In this document: positions 23,974 to 35,900 of the stretch, piece after piece | Numbering within the stretch: the first letter of the stretch is position 1 | Layout: every line of letters starts with the position of its first letter | NCBI RefSeq assembly: GCF_013373865.1 | Contig: NC_050471.1 | Location: 15,194,983 to 15,258,982 of the forward strand | Reading direction: 5' to 3' | Length of the DNA: 64,000 nt | Origin: Monomorium pharaonis | Lineage: Eukaryota; Arthropoda; Insecta; Hymenoptera; Formicidae | The notes under the pieces: generated by a model | What the model was told of the DNA's origin: nothing | Databases searched by the model: none | The model's input: only the letters and a program-made list of their open reading frames with translations | Program-made: the position numbers and the translations under genes

Positions 23974-26900
23974 TAAAAGTTTGTTATCATTTTTTACAAG
24001 TTTCTCGTTAAAATCTAACTAATATTAATCCAGATTCTTAAAGTTCATTCTTTTCTAAGCAATTAAAAAAAAACCTGTTCTTTATCGGTTTTCATAACAA
24101 AAATATCGTTTCGCATAAATATTTCTTGCACTTAATAAACTCATTAGTAATGAATCTATCCACGAAAGCAGTATGTCGGTTGTTACTTAAAAACTTGTGT
24201 AGAGACACAGAGATAAGACTACGAGTTTCATTTACAATATCATCGGAGATCTTAAATGCATTACTTCCTATACTTTTAATTATTTCAATAACGGCAGTTT
24301 GACGATCGTATTTATTATTAGATTGTAAAGATAACAATTTTATCAAATTTATCACCTAAACTTAATATGTTTAATATAGACTCGCATATCGAATAAACAC
24401 GATTTTAATTGGTCGAAACCTACAATATTGCACAAAGAACCGTCAACTAAAAAACATGAGATAGCAGAGATGTTCTTTATTAAGAAATATGACCATACAA
24501 TCAATTTGCAAAATAACACGGAGAATTTAACAGCCATATATGATAAAATAATCAAAATTACTTAATATATATGTTTCGTATCTCCTAGCATATATACATT
24601 ATCGTAAGCTTTCATATAAGTCAGCGACCTTCTGTTAATTTGTAACATATAGATTTCTTGTATTCTCTCAACAGTGTTGTATTGTACCTCGATCATAACG
24701 GACAGGTCACATGACTTACATATATAATTTATAAGTTAATAAGTTTATAATTTAATTCTATATTTTTGAGACGCACGTTTAAAAAAATTTTTGTAAGTTT
24801 GATATCAGTTTCTGTAAAATAATCTATGCTCATTTGAGTAGCTTAAGTCGTCATTGTGCGTTTTGGTTTAAATGATGTACTGGGACACATCACAAAAAGA
24901 TTTGCGTGCGTTTACATTATTGTAAATTACACACTTAAAAAGGACCCAAATCAAGAGTTGAAACGTAGTGATATCTAACTAATTAATAAATCTGGCCAGT
25001 AAAGTCGAATAACCAGTATACTTGTTTAATTTATTCACTGGCAAAGATAACGACCGTTAACATTTGATATTTTTTATTTATAAAAATATCGGTTATTTGT
25101 TAACAAAAAGAAAGTAAATTGTGTAATCGCTTCTTTAAGCGATAAAATTAATATTATGTACATACTACATAACAGTATGTACATACATGTACTTACATAT
25201 GCATAAGACATTTTATGCCGTTAGAAAATATCAAGAAATTCAAAAGGAGGATCCAGTATTACGCACTGCTTGTGTATAACCAATGCCGCTTTTAGTAAAT
25301 AATTCCTCTCGTGCGCCTAGTAATCTCGAGCGATAGGCGGCCATATCTCGTCGCGTGATTGCATTTGGCGATAGACCGGGCTAATACGCATTTTAATAAC
25401 TATTGCGAAAATGGCAAAATAATATAAAACTCTTCTGTTCAGTTTAACTTTGCCTACATATGACCATTGTCATATACATATTTATATGTCGCTGAAGGCG
25501 CGTGCGATCACCCACACAAGTAAGAAAAAGCTCCGCCCATGTTGCACACCGTATTTTTTTTTACCAATGCGTCGAAGGTGGTTTTTGGATGTACATTCTT
25601 AAGTCCTCACAAATTGACAGGTTAGCCAAAGTTAGGTCGCAAAAGTGACGAAGCGTTGGTAATTCTGTGTGTCGTAAGTGGTATTGATGACGTGCATGCG
25701 AGTGTAATAATAAAGATAAAATATGAAAAATGATCAAACGTGCAGAAAAAATCATGCTAGAAAATGTATTACCACAACTTGAACCACTTACATCATTAAA
25801 TGACAAAAACTGTGTAATAATGTTAAAGTGTTAAAATCGACGACTTTGCAAAAAGTGATACGAAAGAGACTACTTTCAAATTGGTAACAAAAAATATTTT
25901 TATACGTCATGTAGCTAAAATTATAGAAATATACTTACTTCCTTTTCTTTTGCCATCGCTTGTAAATCCGTTGCAAGTTCAACAGCACTTTCAACATTCT
26001 ACATAAATAAAAACAATATATACAGTATTTTTTTATATAAAATTTTATAGATTATTATTGATATAAATTTTATAACATTTTCTTTGAAAGTAAAAAGAAA
26101 AACGCATACCTTCTTTCCTATTTCTCTTTCTTTATGAACTGTTTTAAATTTGTCGACGAAAGATAAATACTGCTCGTGTAAAAAAGATATTTCCGAATCT
26201 CCTAAATACTCGGACGGGATTTCGAGCTAATTAGAATATATTTTTTAAAGAAATTTATGCCACTCTTAATTTCTTTTTCTAATGATTACATAATTAGCAA
26301 CGCATATAGTACTCATGAAATAACCTTGTTACCTTACCTTGACGAGAAATTTTGATAGATACGCTCTTTTCTGAACTATGTCAATATGCGTTAGAAGCCA
26401 TATAAATATAGGATAGACAATTTCAATTTCACCTCGAATTAATCCTTGTCTAAATAAAAAAACAATATTAGAAATAAGCTTTTACATTTTTCGGAAATTA
26501 ATAATGATGAGAGAATATGATGATAAAAAACATAATTAACTAATAATATATAGTTTCATATTCAATAAAATATATTTAATGAAATCAAAAAAATACAGAA
26601 AAATTACACGATTCTATAAAACTATTCAGTAAAAATGATATTTCGAACAAAAATTAAAATAATCATTTTTAGTAATTTATTTTAGCATTGCCACTTACAA
26701 GAGAAGTGTCACAAGTGTCCGACGCCAATTTGATTCTTCTTGAAATATGTTGTCAAACACACAAATCTAAGAGACACGTATTTTTTTATGTGCGATGTTT
26801 TATGTTTAAAGAGTGAAACACCCCTTTGAAGGAAAACGATTTTTTTCTTTCAAAGCGAATATCGTCGAAAGTATGAAAGGTAGGAAAAAATTTTTGTAAT

Positions 26901-29900
26901 AAAAGTTGTATGATTTCAAGAGTACTTCAAAGTTGTAAAAGAAAAAAAACTTTGTTAAAGTAGGAGTATTTCATTAAACAAATTTTTTTTTTAATTTTTT
27001 TTCTTTACAAATTCAAAGTACTCTTAAAACCGTAATTTTATTAAAAAAAAAATATCTTTTATACTTCCGACTATATTCGCTTCAAAAGAAAAAATTGTTT
27101 TTTTTTTCAAAGGGATGTTTCACCCTCTAAACATAAAACGCCGCGAATAAAAAAAATATGTGTCTCTTAGATTTATGTGTTTGACAACGTATTTCAAGGA
27201 GAATCAAATTGGCGTCGGACACTTGAGACACTTCCCTTGTTAGTATTAAATATTCATAAATATTTGATTTGTGTTCCATATATTCTAGAATAGTAGAAAT
27301 ATATTTATAGAATGTATTAATATTAATCCGCTAGCGCGAGGGCGTTGAACTAAACGCTCTGCAAAATATCTTTGTCATACAATAGTGATCCACGGATGAA
27401 AAGAAAGAGAACAGGCATAATGATGTCAGCTCGCCAATATGGCGGAACTAGGCCGGCTCGTAAACAGGCGGTACATATGTGTGCTCACTCAGTTTTGTCG
27501 ATAAAATTGAAAAAAAAAAAAAACAAATCAGTATAGCGAAAGTGAATCATATTTCTAATGTTGTTAGACAGAAATTTGCAGATATGCATGCTCAACTTTG
27601 TGATCTCGGAATATCGTGGAAGGAGAGAAATTACTACAAGTTGGACAATCTCGTATCTTGTGGTCATTTACCGCAGGACAAAGAAGGAATAATACAATTA
27701 ATTACAAGATGTCTGTAAACATCTAACTTGAAAAGTGGAATTCCTCACAAAATTGAAGGAACCATCTCAACGAATAGAAAAATCGTTGAAATGCGTTGTT
27801 CCTGCAAAGCAAGAAACAGCGAACGATGTAAACATGTTATCGCAGCACTCATGTGAATGTACATTTGACAAAGGTATGTATGTTTTTTATGTAAGTTGAA
27901 TCCCATACTTTATAATAATAAGCTTTTGTATGGTATACATGTGTAAGTAACTTATGTTCATAGTATACTTATGACTGACAATTAATACTTTTTCTAACCT
28001 TAATAAACAGAAAGTTTCAAAATATAATCAGTTTATATAACTGTCATACACACTGGCAAAAAAAAACGAGACAAAAATTTTGACCGATTTTTAGGCAATC
28101 TTCAAAGTGATGCAACTTTACGAAAAATCATCCAAATTACATGTACTTTTTTTCAATTAAAGGGCAAAGACTCTACTTTGAGAATCCCTGAGAAGCGAAA
28201 GTTTGATTTGTTAAGTGTGTTGTGAGTGAGAATCACTCCAACCATATATTATAAATATATAATATTATATATAATATTAGAATATTAAAATAATTAAGAT
28301 TAATAAAAGAGTGTCTTGAACACTCTCAGAGGAAGTGTCATCTCATATTATCGCGCGAGGTATCAAGTGACACCTCGCGCAAGGCTGACCGGCCATCACA
28401 CCGGTCAACGCACCGGTCAAGACTCGGAATTCCATCGATCTCAGCTTAGCAACGATCACGCCACATTTCCGGTGGAAATGCTAAAATTGTAATTTGGCGG
28501 TCTGTTGCTAAGCCCGCGAATATTTCCTGCGCGCTGGATGCGCGCAGCCATAATCATATCGAAGGCCTATTTGCCCTTCCTGACACTTTCCGTGTACTAT
28601 ATAAACGACTGCCAATTGATGGGCAGAGGGACCAGTTAATAATCATTCACGTTAATACGCGTGTGACGTGTGTGCTTACTACTTCGGGTCACATAGACCT
28701 CAGTACGTTAAGACTTAATTATATCTTATACTACATATACGAAGCGTCAAGCGAACTATCGAGTTCTCTCTGAGTCTTATCGCCACACGCAATTCAACAC
28801 GACGTGACATCACCGACGACCGCACGTGATGAAAGCTAATCTGTAAATGCAGAATAAACAATGCCTTTTTATACAAAGACGAAAGTGTCATTACTTGCGG
28901 ACCTGGCCTTCGCAGTACTTCCTCCGCGAGTTCCAACTTCTTGGGCAGATACGATCCCGAAAATATCCTTGTTGCACCGAAAGGTACAACAAGTGCGAAC
29001 CTTTTGTATCGCATGAAAACCAAACATGTTTTTTTTTTTAATTGAAAAAAGTAAAAGTTTGTTATCATTTTTCACAAGTTTCTCGTTAAAATCTGGTTAA
29101 TATTAATCCAGATTCTTAAAGTTCATTCTTTTCTAAGCAATTTAAAAAAAAAATACATGTCGATACAATGTTTTTTGTTGATTGCACACGAGTTTGAAAT
29201 TTGCACTGCATTTTAGGGCATTTTAGCGAATAAACCCAATCAGCAAGCAATATTTTATAAATGTTTTTTAAATATTTATTTTTGATTATTTTTACATTAT
29301 TAGCGTTTATTGTACAAATAATATTTATTTAATATTTATTAAACATTTATTTTATATAAATTATTTATTTTAAATAATTATTTAAAAAAATATTTATAAA
29401 ACGTTTATGTAACGTTTATTTAATATTGAAAAATTATTAATTTTTTATTTAAAATAATAGTTTAAGAAAATTATTTATCTAATATTTATTTAATGTTTAT
29501 TCAAAATTTATGTAAAATTTAAAAAAGTATTTAAAATAATATTTAAAAAATATTAATTTAATATTAATTTAATATTTATATTTTAATAATTAATTATTAA
29601 AAATAATAATTTAGGGCAAATATTTATAATAATAATAATAATATTTATTGCTATCCCTTGCGGGGTACAAGCGGACCTCCGCTCCGCTCACAATAATTCC
29701 TCGCCTCTCTTAAACTATTATCCGCCGCTCTACTCGCATTCACATTCACACTCGCTTGAGAGAGAGAAAGAGCATTCATACCTCCACAGCCATTCACACT
29801 TGGACCTCCGCTTCCGCTGTACATTTCTTCCATTCTATTTCCTTTACGTTCATTCATCCACACGCGCTCTACCTTCTTTTCTCCCCCTCCCCTCTCCCCT

Positions 29901-32900
29901 CCCTCCTCTTCTATCCTCCTGTCCTCTCTTAGTCTATCTAACCTCTCCATCCACCACTCTCCCTCCCCCTCCTCCCCTAATAATTCCTCCACCATCTCCT
30001 GCCAGCTTTTTTGTACCCCCCAGTCTATACACTCTTCCCAAACATGCTCCCACGTCTCCTCCCCCCATCCGCATAACCTACATGTCCTCCTCTCCTCCTC
30101 CTCCCAATATCTCCCCCCCCTCATCACTCCCCCTAACCTATACCTTGCCATCCTTTGCCATCTTTTCTCCTCCCAATTCCTTTTTAAATATTCCGGAATC
30201 CCCTCCCCTTTTACTCGCCAATACCACCCATTGTATTTTGAATCCTTGATTCCCTCCCATCTTTCCTTTCTTTGCTTTTCCCTCTCTCTCCTTACCAACT
30301 CCTCTCCTCTTAGCTTCCCTCTCTCCCTTAGCCTCTCCACCTCCTCCATCTCCCATCCCCTCTCTTTATAGAAATTTATCCTTTCTACTTCCCACCCCGA
30401 TTTCGCCTTGCCTTCCCTCGCTTTCTTCTTTATCTCCATCCAACATCTCCTTGCCAGCTCTCCCCCTCCTCCCTCTTCTAACTTCTTTTCGTAACCCCAT
30501 GCTCTCATTCCCGCTCTTCCCTCCAATCTATCCCTTTGCAATTCTTCTCTTATCATATATCCTGGTACACTTCTCTCTACTCCTAACATCCATCTCAAGT
30601 ATCTCTCCTGCAGTCTTTCTACCCCTATTCTCCTCTTCCATCCCCAAATCTCTACACCGTAACTTACCACCGACCACACCAACCTATCAAATAACCATAG
30701 CCTTCTCCCCCAGTCTCTTCCAAACCTCCTTTTCCCTATTCCCCAGATCTGTCCTAAAATAGCCGAACCTTTTTTTACTCTTTCTTCTACATGCCCATCC
30801 TGTTTTCCATTTGCCAGCAACGTGTACCCCAGGTATTTAAACCTATTTACCTCCTCTAACTTCTTTCCTTTCCATCTCCAGTTTATCTTTTTCCTTCTCC
30901 CCCCACCTCTTTTACATCTCATAATCTTTGTTTTCTCCGTATTTACTTCCAACTTCTTCCCATCCAGATAACTCTCCAATTTACCCATCATCCCTTTCAT
31001 TCCCTCTTCATCCTTCGCTATTAGCACCACATCATCTGCATATGCCAGCGAATATATTTTCTTTCCCCCCAATTCAATTCCCCCCCATCCTCCTTTCTCC
31101 AATTTTTCATCTATATCCGCCAAAAGCAAGGTAAACAGGCAAGGACTTAACGGGCACCCCTGTCTTACACCCCTTTCTGTCCAAAACTTTTTCCCTTCCG
31201 TTTTTCCTACCTTCACCCTACTTCCTGTCTCTTTTAGCACCTCTCCACATCTCTTGACTAGCCCCTCTCTTACTCCTCTCTTTCTCATTGCTGTCACCAA
31301 AACTTCTCTGTCTACCGAATCAAAAGCCGCCTTCATGTCTACAAATAATAAGATTAATTTCCCCCCCCTCTTCTCTAATTGCCTGTTCATCAAATAGTTC
31401 AGGACGTACACATTATCCACTGTACCCCATCCCCTTCTGAACCCCGCTTGACTCGGCGGCAAAATACTTTTCTCTTCTAACTCTATCCTTAACCTTTCTG
31501 CCAATACTGCCGTGTACACCTTATACGCCGTTTGCAATAACGTTACTCCTCTGTACTCCTCTACTTTTACTCCTTCCCCCTTTTTCACTATAGGTACTAC
31601 TATTCCTTCCTTCCACCCTTCTGGCCAACCCTCTCCTTTCCATACCCTATTACATAATTTCCACAAACTAATCTCCAACTCCTCCCCTCCATATTTCCAC
31701 ACCTCATTCGGTATCCCATCTTCTCCCGATGCCTTCCCCACCTTCAAACCTTTCACTACTCTCCTTATCTCTTCCCTACCTATTTCCTCCTCCTCATCCT
31801 CCACCCTCTCTCCTACCCATTCCATCCTTACCCTCTCTTCCACCCCTCCCAACAACTTTCTAAAGTAGCCGTCCCATTCTTCTATTTCTATTGACTCATC
31901 CACCCTCCCTCTCTTTTTCCGCTCCTTATTTACTATCTTCCATACCTGCCCCTCCGACCTCGCCCTCGCTACCTCCTTCTCCCACTCTTCTCTCTCCTTA
32001 TCCTTCTTTTCCTCACATAGTCTCTTGTATTTCCCTTTTTCCCTCCTGAACTCCTCCCCATCCCCTCCCTTTCTTTTCCACCTCCTTAGTTCCCTTCTCA
32101 CTCTCCTCTTCCCCTCTCTGCACTCCTCATCCCACCATCCCTTCCTCCCCCCCCAACCCTTTTCTTTACCATGTTCTCCATAGCCTCTTCTATCTTCCTT
32201 TTCATCCTTCCCCATTCTTCCTCCACCTCTATGTCCCCCGAATTTATAACCCCATACTTCTCCGCAAATCTTTTCCTCCCTTCCTCCGACCACACTACTT
32301 TCTCTCTCCCTCTATCTTTTTCTTCTCTGTTCCTCCTCTTTTCCCTCCTTCCTTTTAACCATACCGACACTGGCTGATGATCCGAATCTATTTTATCCTC
32401 CACCTCCATTTTAATCAGCCTTTCTCTCATTTCCTCGTCCCCGATCACGTAATCAATTACCGATCCTCCCTTCCATCCCACATGCGTCCATTCCCCTCTC
32501 TCATCCCCCTTCACATCCCCATTTATAATCGCGTATCCCATCTCTCCTATAAACCTACAGAACTTCCTCCCTTCACTATTTACCGTAACATCTCTCGATT
32601 CTCTCTTCCCCTCACCTTCCATATATCTTCCCCCCTCTCTACCCGTTCTTACATTGAAATCTCCTCCTATAATCATCCTCACTCCCTCCTCTCTCCCTTC
32701 CATCCACCCTTTCAACGACTCCATTTTAGCTTCTAGGTCTTTATTTACATAAACTCCTATCACCCTCCACCAATCATCTCCTAGACATATTTTCTTTACC
32801 AACACCCCCTCTATCTCCCCCCCCTGCTCACTTCTATCTATCTTTATCTCTTTTCTTATTCCTATCACCATCCCCCCTTTTGCCCTCCCTTTTAATTTAT

Positions 32901-35900
32901 CTCTACCCGCCCACTGTGCCTCCCACGCATGACCCTTCGGTAACTTTTCCTTCACTTTCACCCATCCCCCCTTATCCACCCACGTCTCACTCATTACTAT
33001 TACATCCCAATCCTTCAAGCCTTCCCAGAAGTCTTTGTCCTTATTCCCCAACCCTGCTACGTTCCAAAATCCTACTTTATATTCCCCCCCTCCTCGTTCC
33101 ATCTCCCCTCCCCTTCTCTCCTTCCCCTCTCCTCCTTCCCCTTTTCCTCCCCTCATACTGCCTCTCCTTACTCGTTTACCTTATCTCCAAACCACATTTC
33201 TCCTATCTCATCCCATATCTTTACTTTCCCATCTACCCACATCCTCATATATCCTACATTAACTCTCTTCCCTTTTTCCCTTTCTTTATCTGCTTCCCTT
33301 TCTATTTTCCATCTCGCTCTTCTCTCCTCTCTCGTTAAATCGTCATCTATCCTCTCCCTTCTACCTTTTAGTCTCTTCTTTGCCTCCATCACTCTCCTCT
33401 TGCTCTCCAAGCTTCCTAACTTTACTAACATCATCCCTCTCCCCTCTCTGTCTACCCCCCCCTACTCTCCTTACCTCTCTTAAGCTCTCTTCTATACCCA
33501 TTTCCCCCCAAAGCTCCTTTATTGTCTCTTCCACCTTTCCCTCTCCTATCTTAATTCCTTTGACTATTATATTATTTCTCCTTGATTCCCTCTCCCTTTT
33601 GTCTAACCTTACTTCGACCTCTCTCATTCTTCTCGTTATCCCCCCTGCCCCCTCCTTTCCTTCCTTTCTCCCCTCTTCTTTTAAAGTTTCCCTCCTTTTA
33701 TCCCCCTCCTTCTCCAATTTCTCTTCTAAGTCTTCTATTCTTTTTTCCATCAACTCTATCCTATCCCTCATTTCTCTCCTTTCCTCCTCCCACCTATTTT
33801 TTAGATCTGCTATCTGTTTCTTCAACTCCTCCTTTCCTTCATCCATTTTCTTTCCCAGCTTTCCTAATTCCTCTAATATTTTACCCAAATTGCCCCCTCT
33901 ACACTCATTCGTTTCCGGAGACCCCTTTCCTATCCTGCTTCTTTTAAGTATCTCCTCCTCTTCCATTATCTCCATCCCCTCCTCATCCTGCTCTCGTTCC
34001 TTCCTTTTTCCCCTTATCAACATTTCTTCTATGCTATTCATGCTTCTTGTTCTTTCCCTAGTCAGCCTTTCTAAATTTGTCGGCCTCCCCTTCTTTTTCG
34101 CTACATCCCCCTTGTTTTTTAATCCTCCCCCCTTTTCTCCCTCTTCCCCCATCTGTTCCTCTCCTCCTAATCCCTCCTCCTCTCTATTTTCGTTTTCCGC
34201 CATACCTTCCTTATTGTACTCCTAACTTACTTACTTCTTTCTATACCGCTCCTACGAACTCACTCGCCTGCCTCTCTAACTCTCCGCCCGTCCACTCGCG
34301 TCGCTCGTGTCTCCCTCCTACCCGCTACTTCTCTTCGCTTGCCTCTCTCTAGCCCCTACCTTCTCTATGTTCTCTAACCTGCCCACTCAATTCTCTTTCG
34401 TCTCTAATTAACTAATTACTATTTTCTCCTCTCCTACTCTTCTTCCCCCACTCCACCTAACGTACCTTCTCTCACTGCCACCCCTCTCGCAATTATTCTC
34501 TGCTTCTTAACCACCTTACTCACTCGCTCTTTCACACGCCACACACACACCTGTCACTCTCTATGACACCGGAAACGGAAGTCGGGCAAATATTTATATA
34601 ATATTTAATTAATATTTATTTAATATTAATTTAACATTTTAATAAAACGTTTAATAAAATAATAATTTACATAAGATTTATTTAATATTTATGTAATATT
34701 TATTTAAACCTTTAAAAAAATATTTTAAAAAATATTTAAAAAATGTTTATTTAATATTGATTTAATATTTATGTTACAACAATTAATTGTTTGAAATAAT
34801 GATTTAGAGCAAATATTTATATAATATTTAATTAATATTTATTTAATATTAACTTAACATTTTAATGAAACGTTTAAAATAATATTTACATAACATTCAT
34901 TTAATATTTATGTAATATTTATTTAAACTTAAAAAAAAACATTTTAAAGAGATATTAAAAAAATGTTTATTTAATATTAATTTAATATTTGTTACAATAA
35001 TTAATTATTTGAAATAATAATCTAGGACATATATTTATATAATATTTAATTAATATTTTTTAGAAATGACATCTATTATTTATTTTTTTACGAACAGAGC
35101 AAAAATAGATCTTTTCATATTTCACATACTATTTCGCATATGTGAAAATCAGTAAAAAATTTATATATAATATAAATATAATACTTTATATTTATATTTA
35201 TTTATAAAAATATAAGTTAACTATACATGTTTCATCCTTCTGACAACATCTATTGAAATAATGTATACCAAATATGTGTGCGTTAACATAAAGTATTCAT
35301 GGATCATCACGAAGCATTAGGATGCGTACAATCTTCGAAGTCGGGAGTGGTTGACACTTGGATGGGTGACCGTTTTTTCAGGCGTAGAAATTAAATATGT
35401 TGTAACAGATACTGTGGCTTGGCTGAAACATGTATATAGTCTTCTCCCCTTTACAAAATTGTAGAAATTTATTAGATTGATGAGTTACGTTGAATGTATA
35501 AAATTATTTAATAATGCAATCAATTTTTTGCTTTTGTTGTAAATATGTTTAGTAAATATTAAAAAAATTATTTACCAAATGTTAAAAAAACATTTTCTTA
35601 AATTTTAAAACAAATATTTATTAAAGGTTAAAAAAATATTGTCCAAACATTTAAAAAAACATTTTTTTAATTTAAAAAAGGGAACTTATCTCATTATTTT
35701 TAACGTTTTTGGAAAGGTTTTTTAAAATGTTTTTTAAATATTATTGAAAACATTTTTTAAATATTGTTTTGCTGATTGGGAATACGGTATTTTTTGAATT
35801 TTGAGTATCAATATGATATTGCATATTGATTTTATTCTCACTGTGTTTAACTCAATCATACCGCCGTCATCAAAGTGACCCGATGTGCACCACGTGGAGA

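Larger units (their letters stand above)
3068..25938 (-). other. IFT81: IFT81 intron 5, 22.9 kb, transposon-filled
   Basis: Bounded by donor GTAAGT after exon 5 and the acceptor before exon 6. It contains LINE, hAT, DDE-transposase, foldback-like, LTR and Penelope sequence, listed separately. No other host exon was recognised inside it. Confidence 0.85.
29629..34583 (-). mobile_element. Nearly full-length LINE with APE endonuclease, 4.95 kb
   Basis: Flanked by the 15-bp target duplication GGGCAAATATTTATA (29614-29628, 34584-34598). The 3' end (left) has an (ATT)n-type tail; the 5' end is GACTTCCGTTTCCGGTGTC. It encodes ORF1 and an EN-RT ORF2, each broken by one frameshift at or near a C run. 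The sense strand is strikingly purine-rich. Overall plan fits the R1/I/jockey side of APE-type LINEs; clade not resolved. Confidence 0.9.
29235..35780. mobile_element. CCC...GGG element with AATATTTATT arms, 5S-like core and LINE insertion
   Basis: Ends CCCAATCAGCAAGCAATATT and AATATTGTTTTGCTGATTGGG are inverted, flanked by AA on each side. The arms are long arrays of AATATTTATTTAATATTTAT-like words. Inside are the 4.95-kb LINE and a core shared with 53560-54100, including a 5S-like segment. Without the LINE the element is about 1.6 kb. Confidence 0.75.

Noticed and set aside
24092..24355. 87-codon minus-strand ORF beside Penelope sequence
   Set aside because: No resemblance to Penelope motifs or to any family I know; AT-rich and overlapped by other debris.
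33380..34225. 281-codon plus-strand ORF rich in Ser, Pro, Leu
   Set aside because: Antisense shadow of LINE ORF1; the purine-rich sense strand leaves few stops on the opposite strand.
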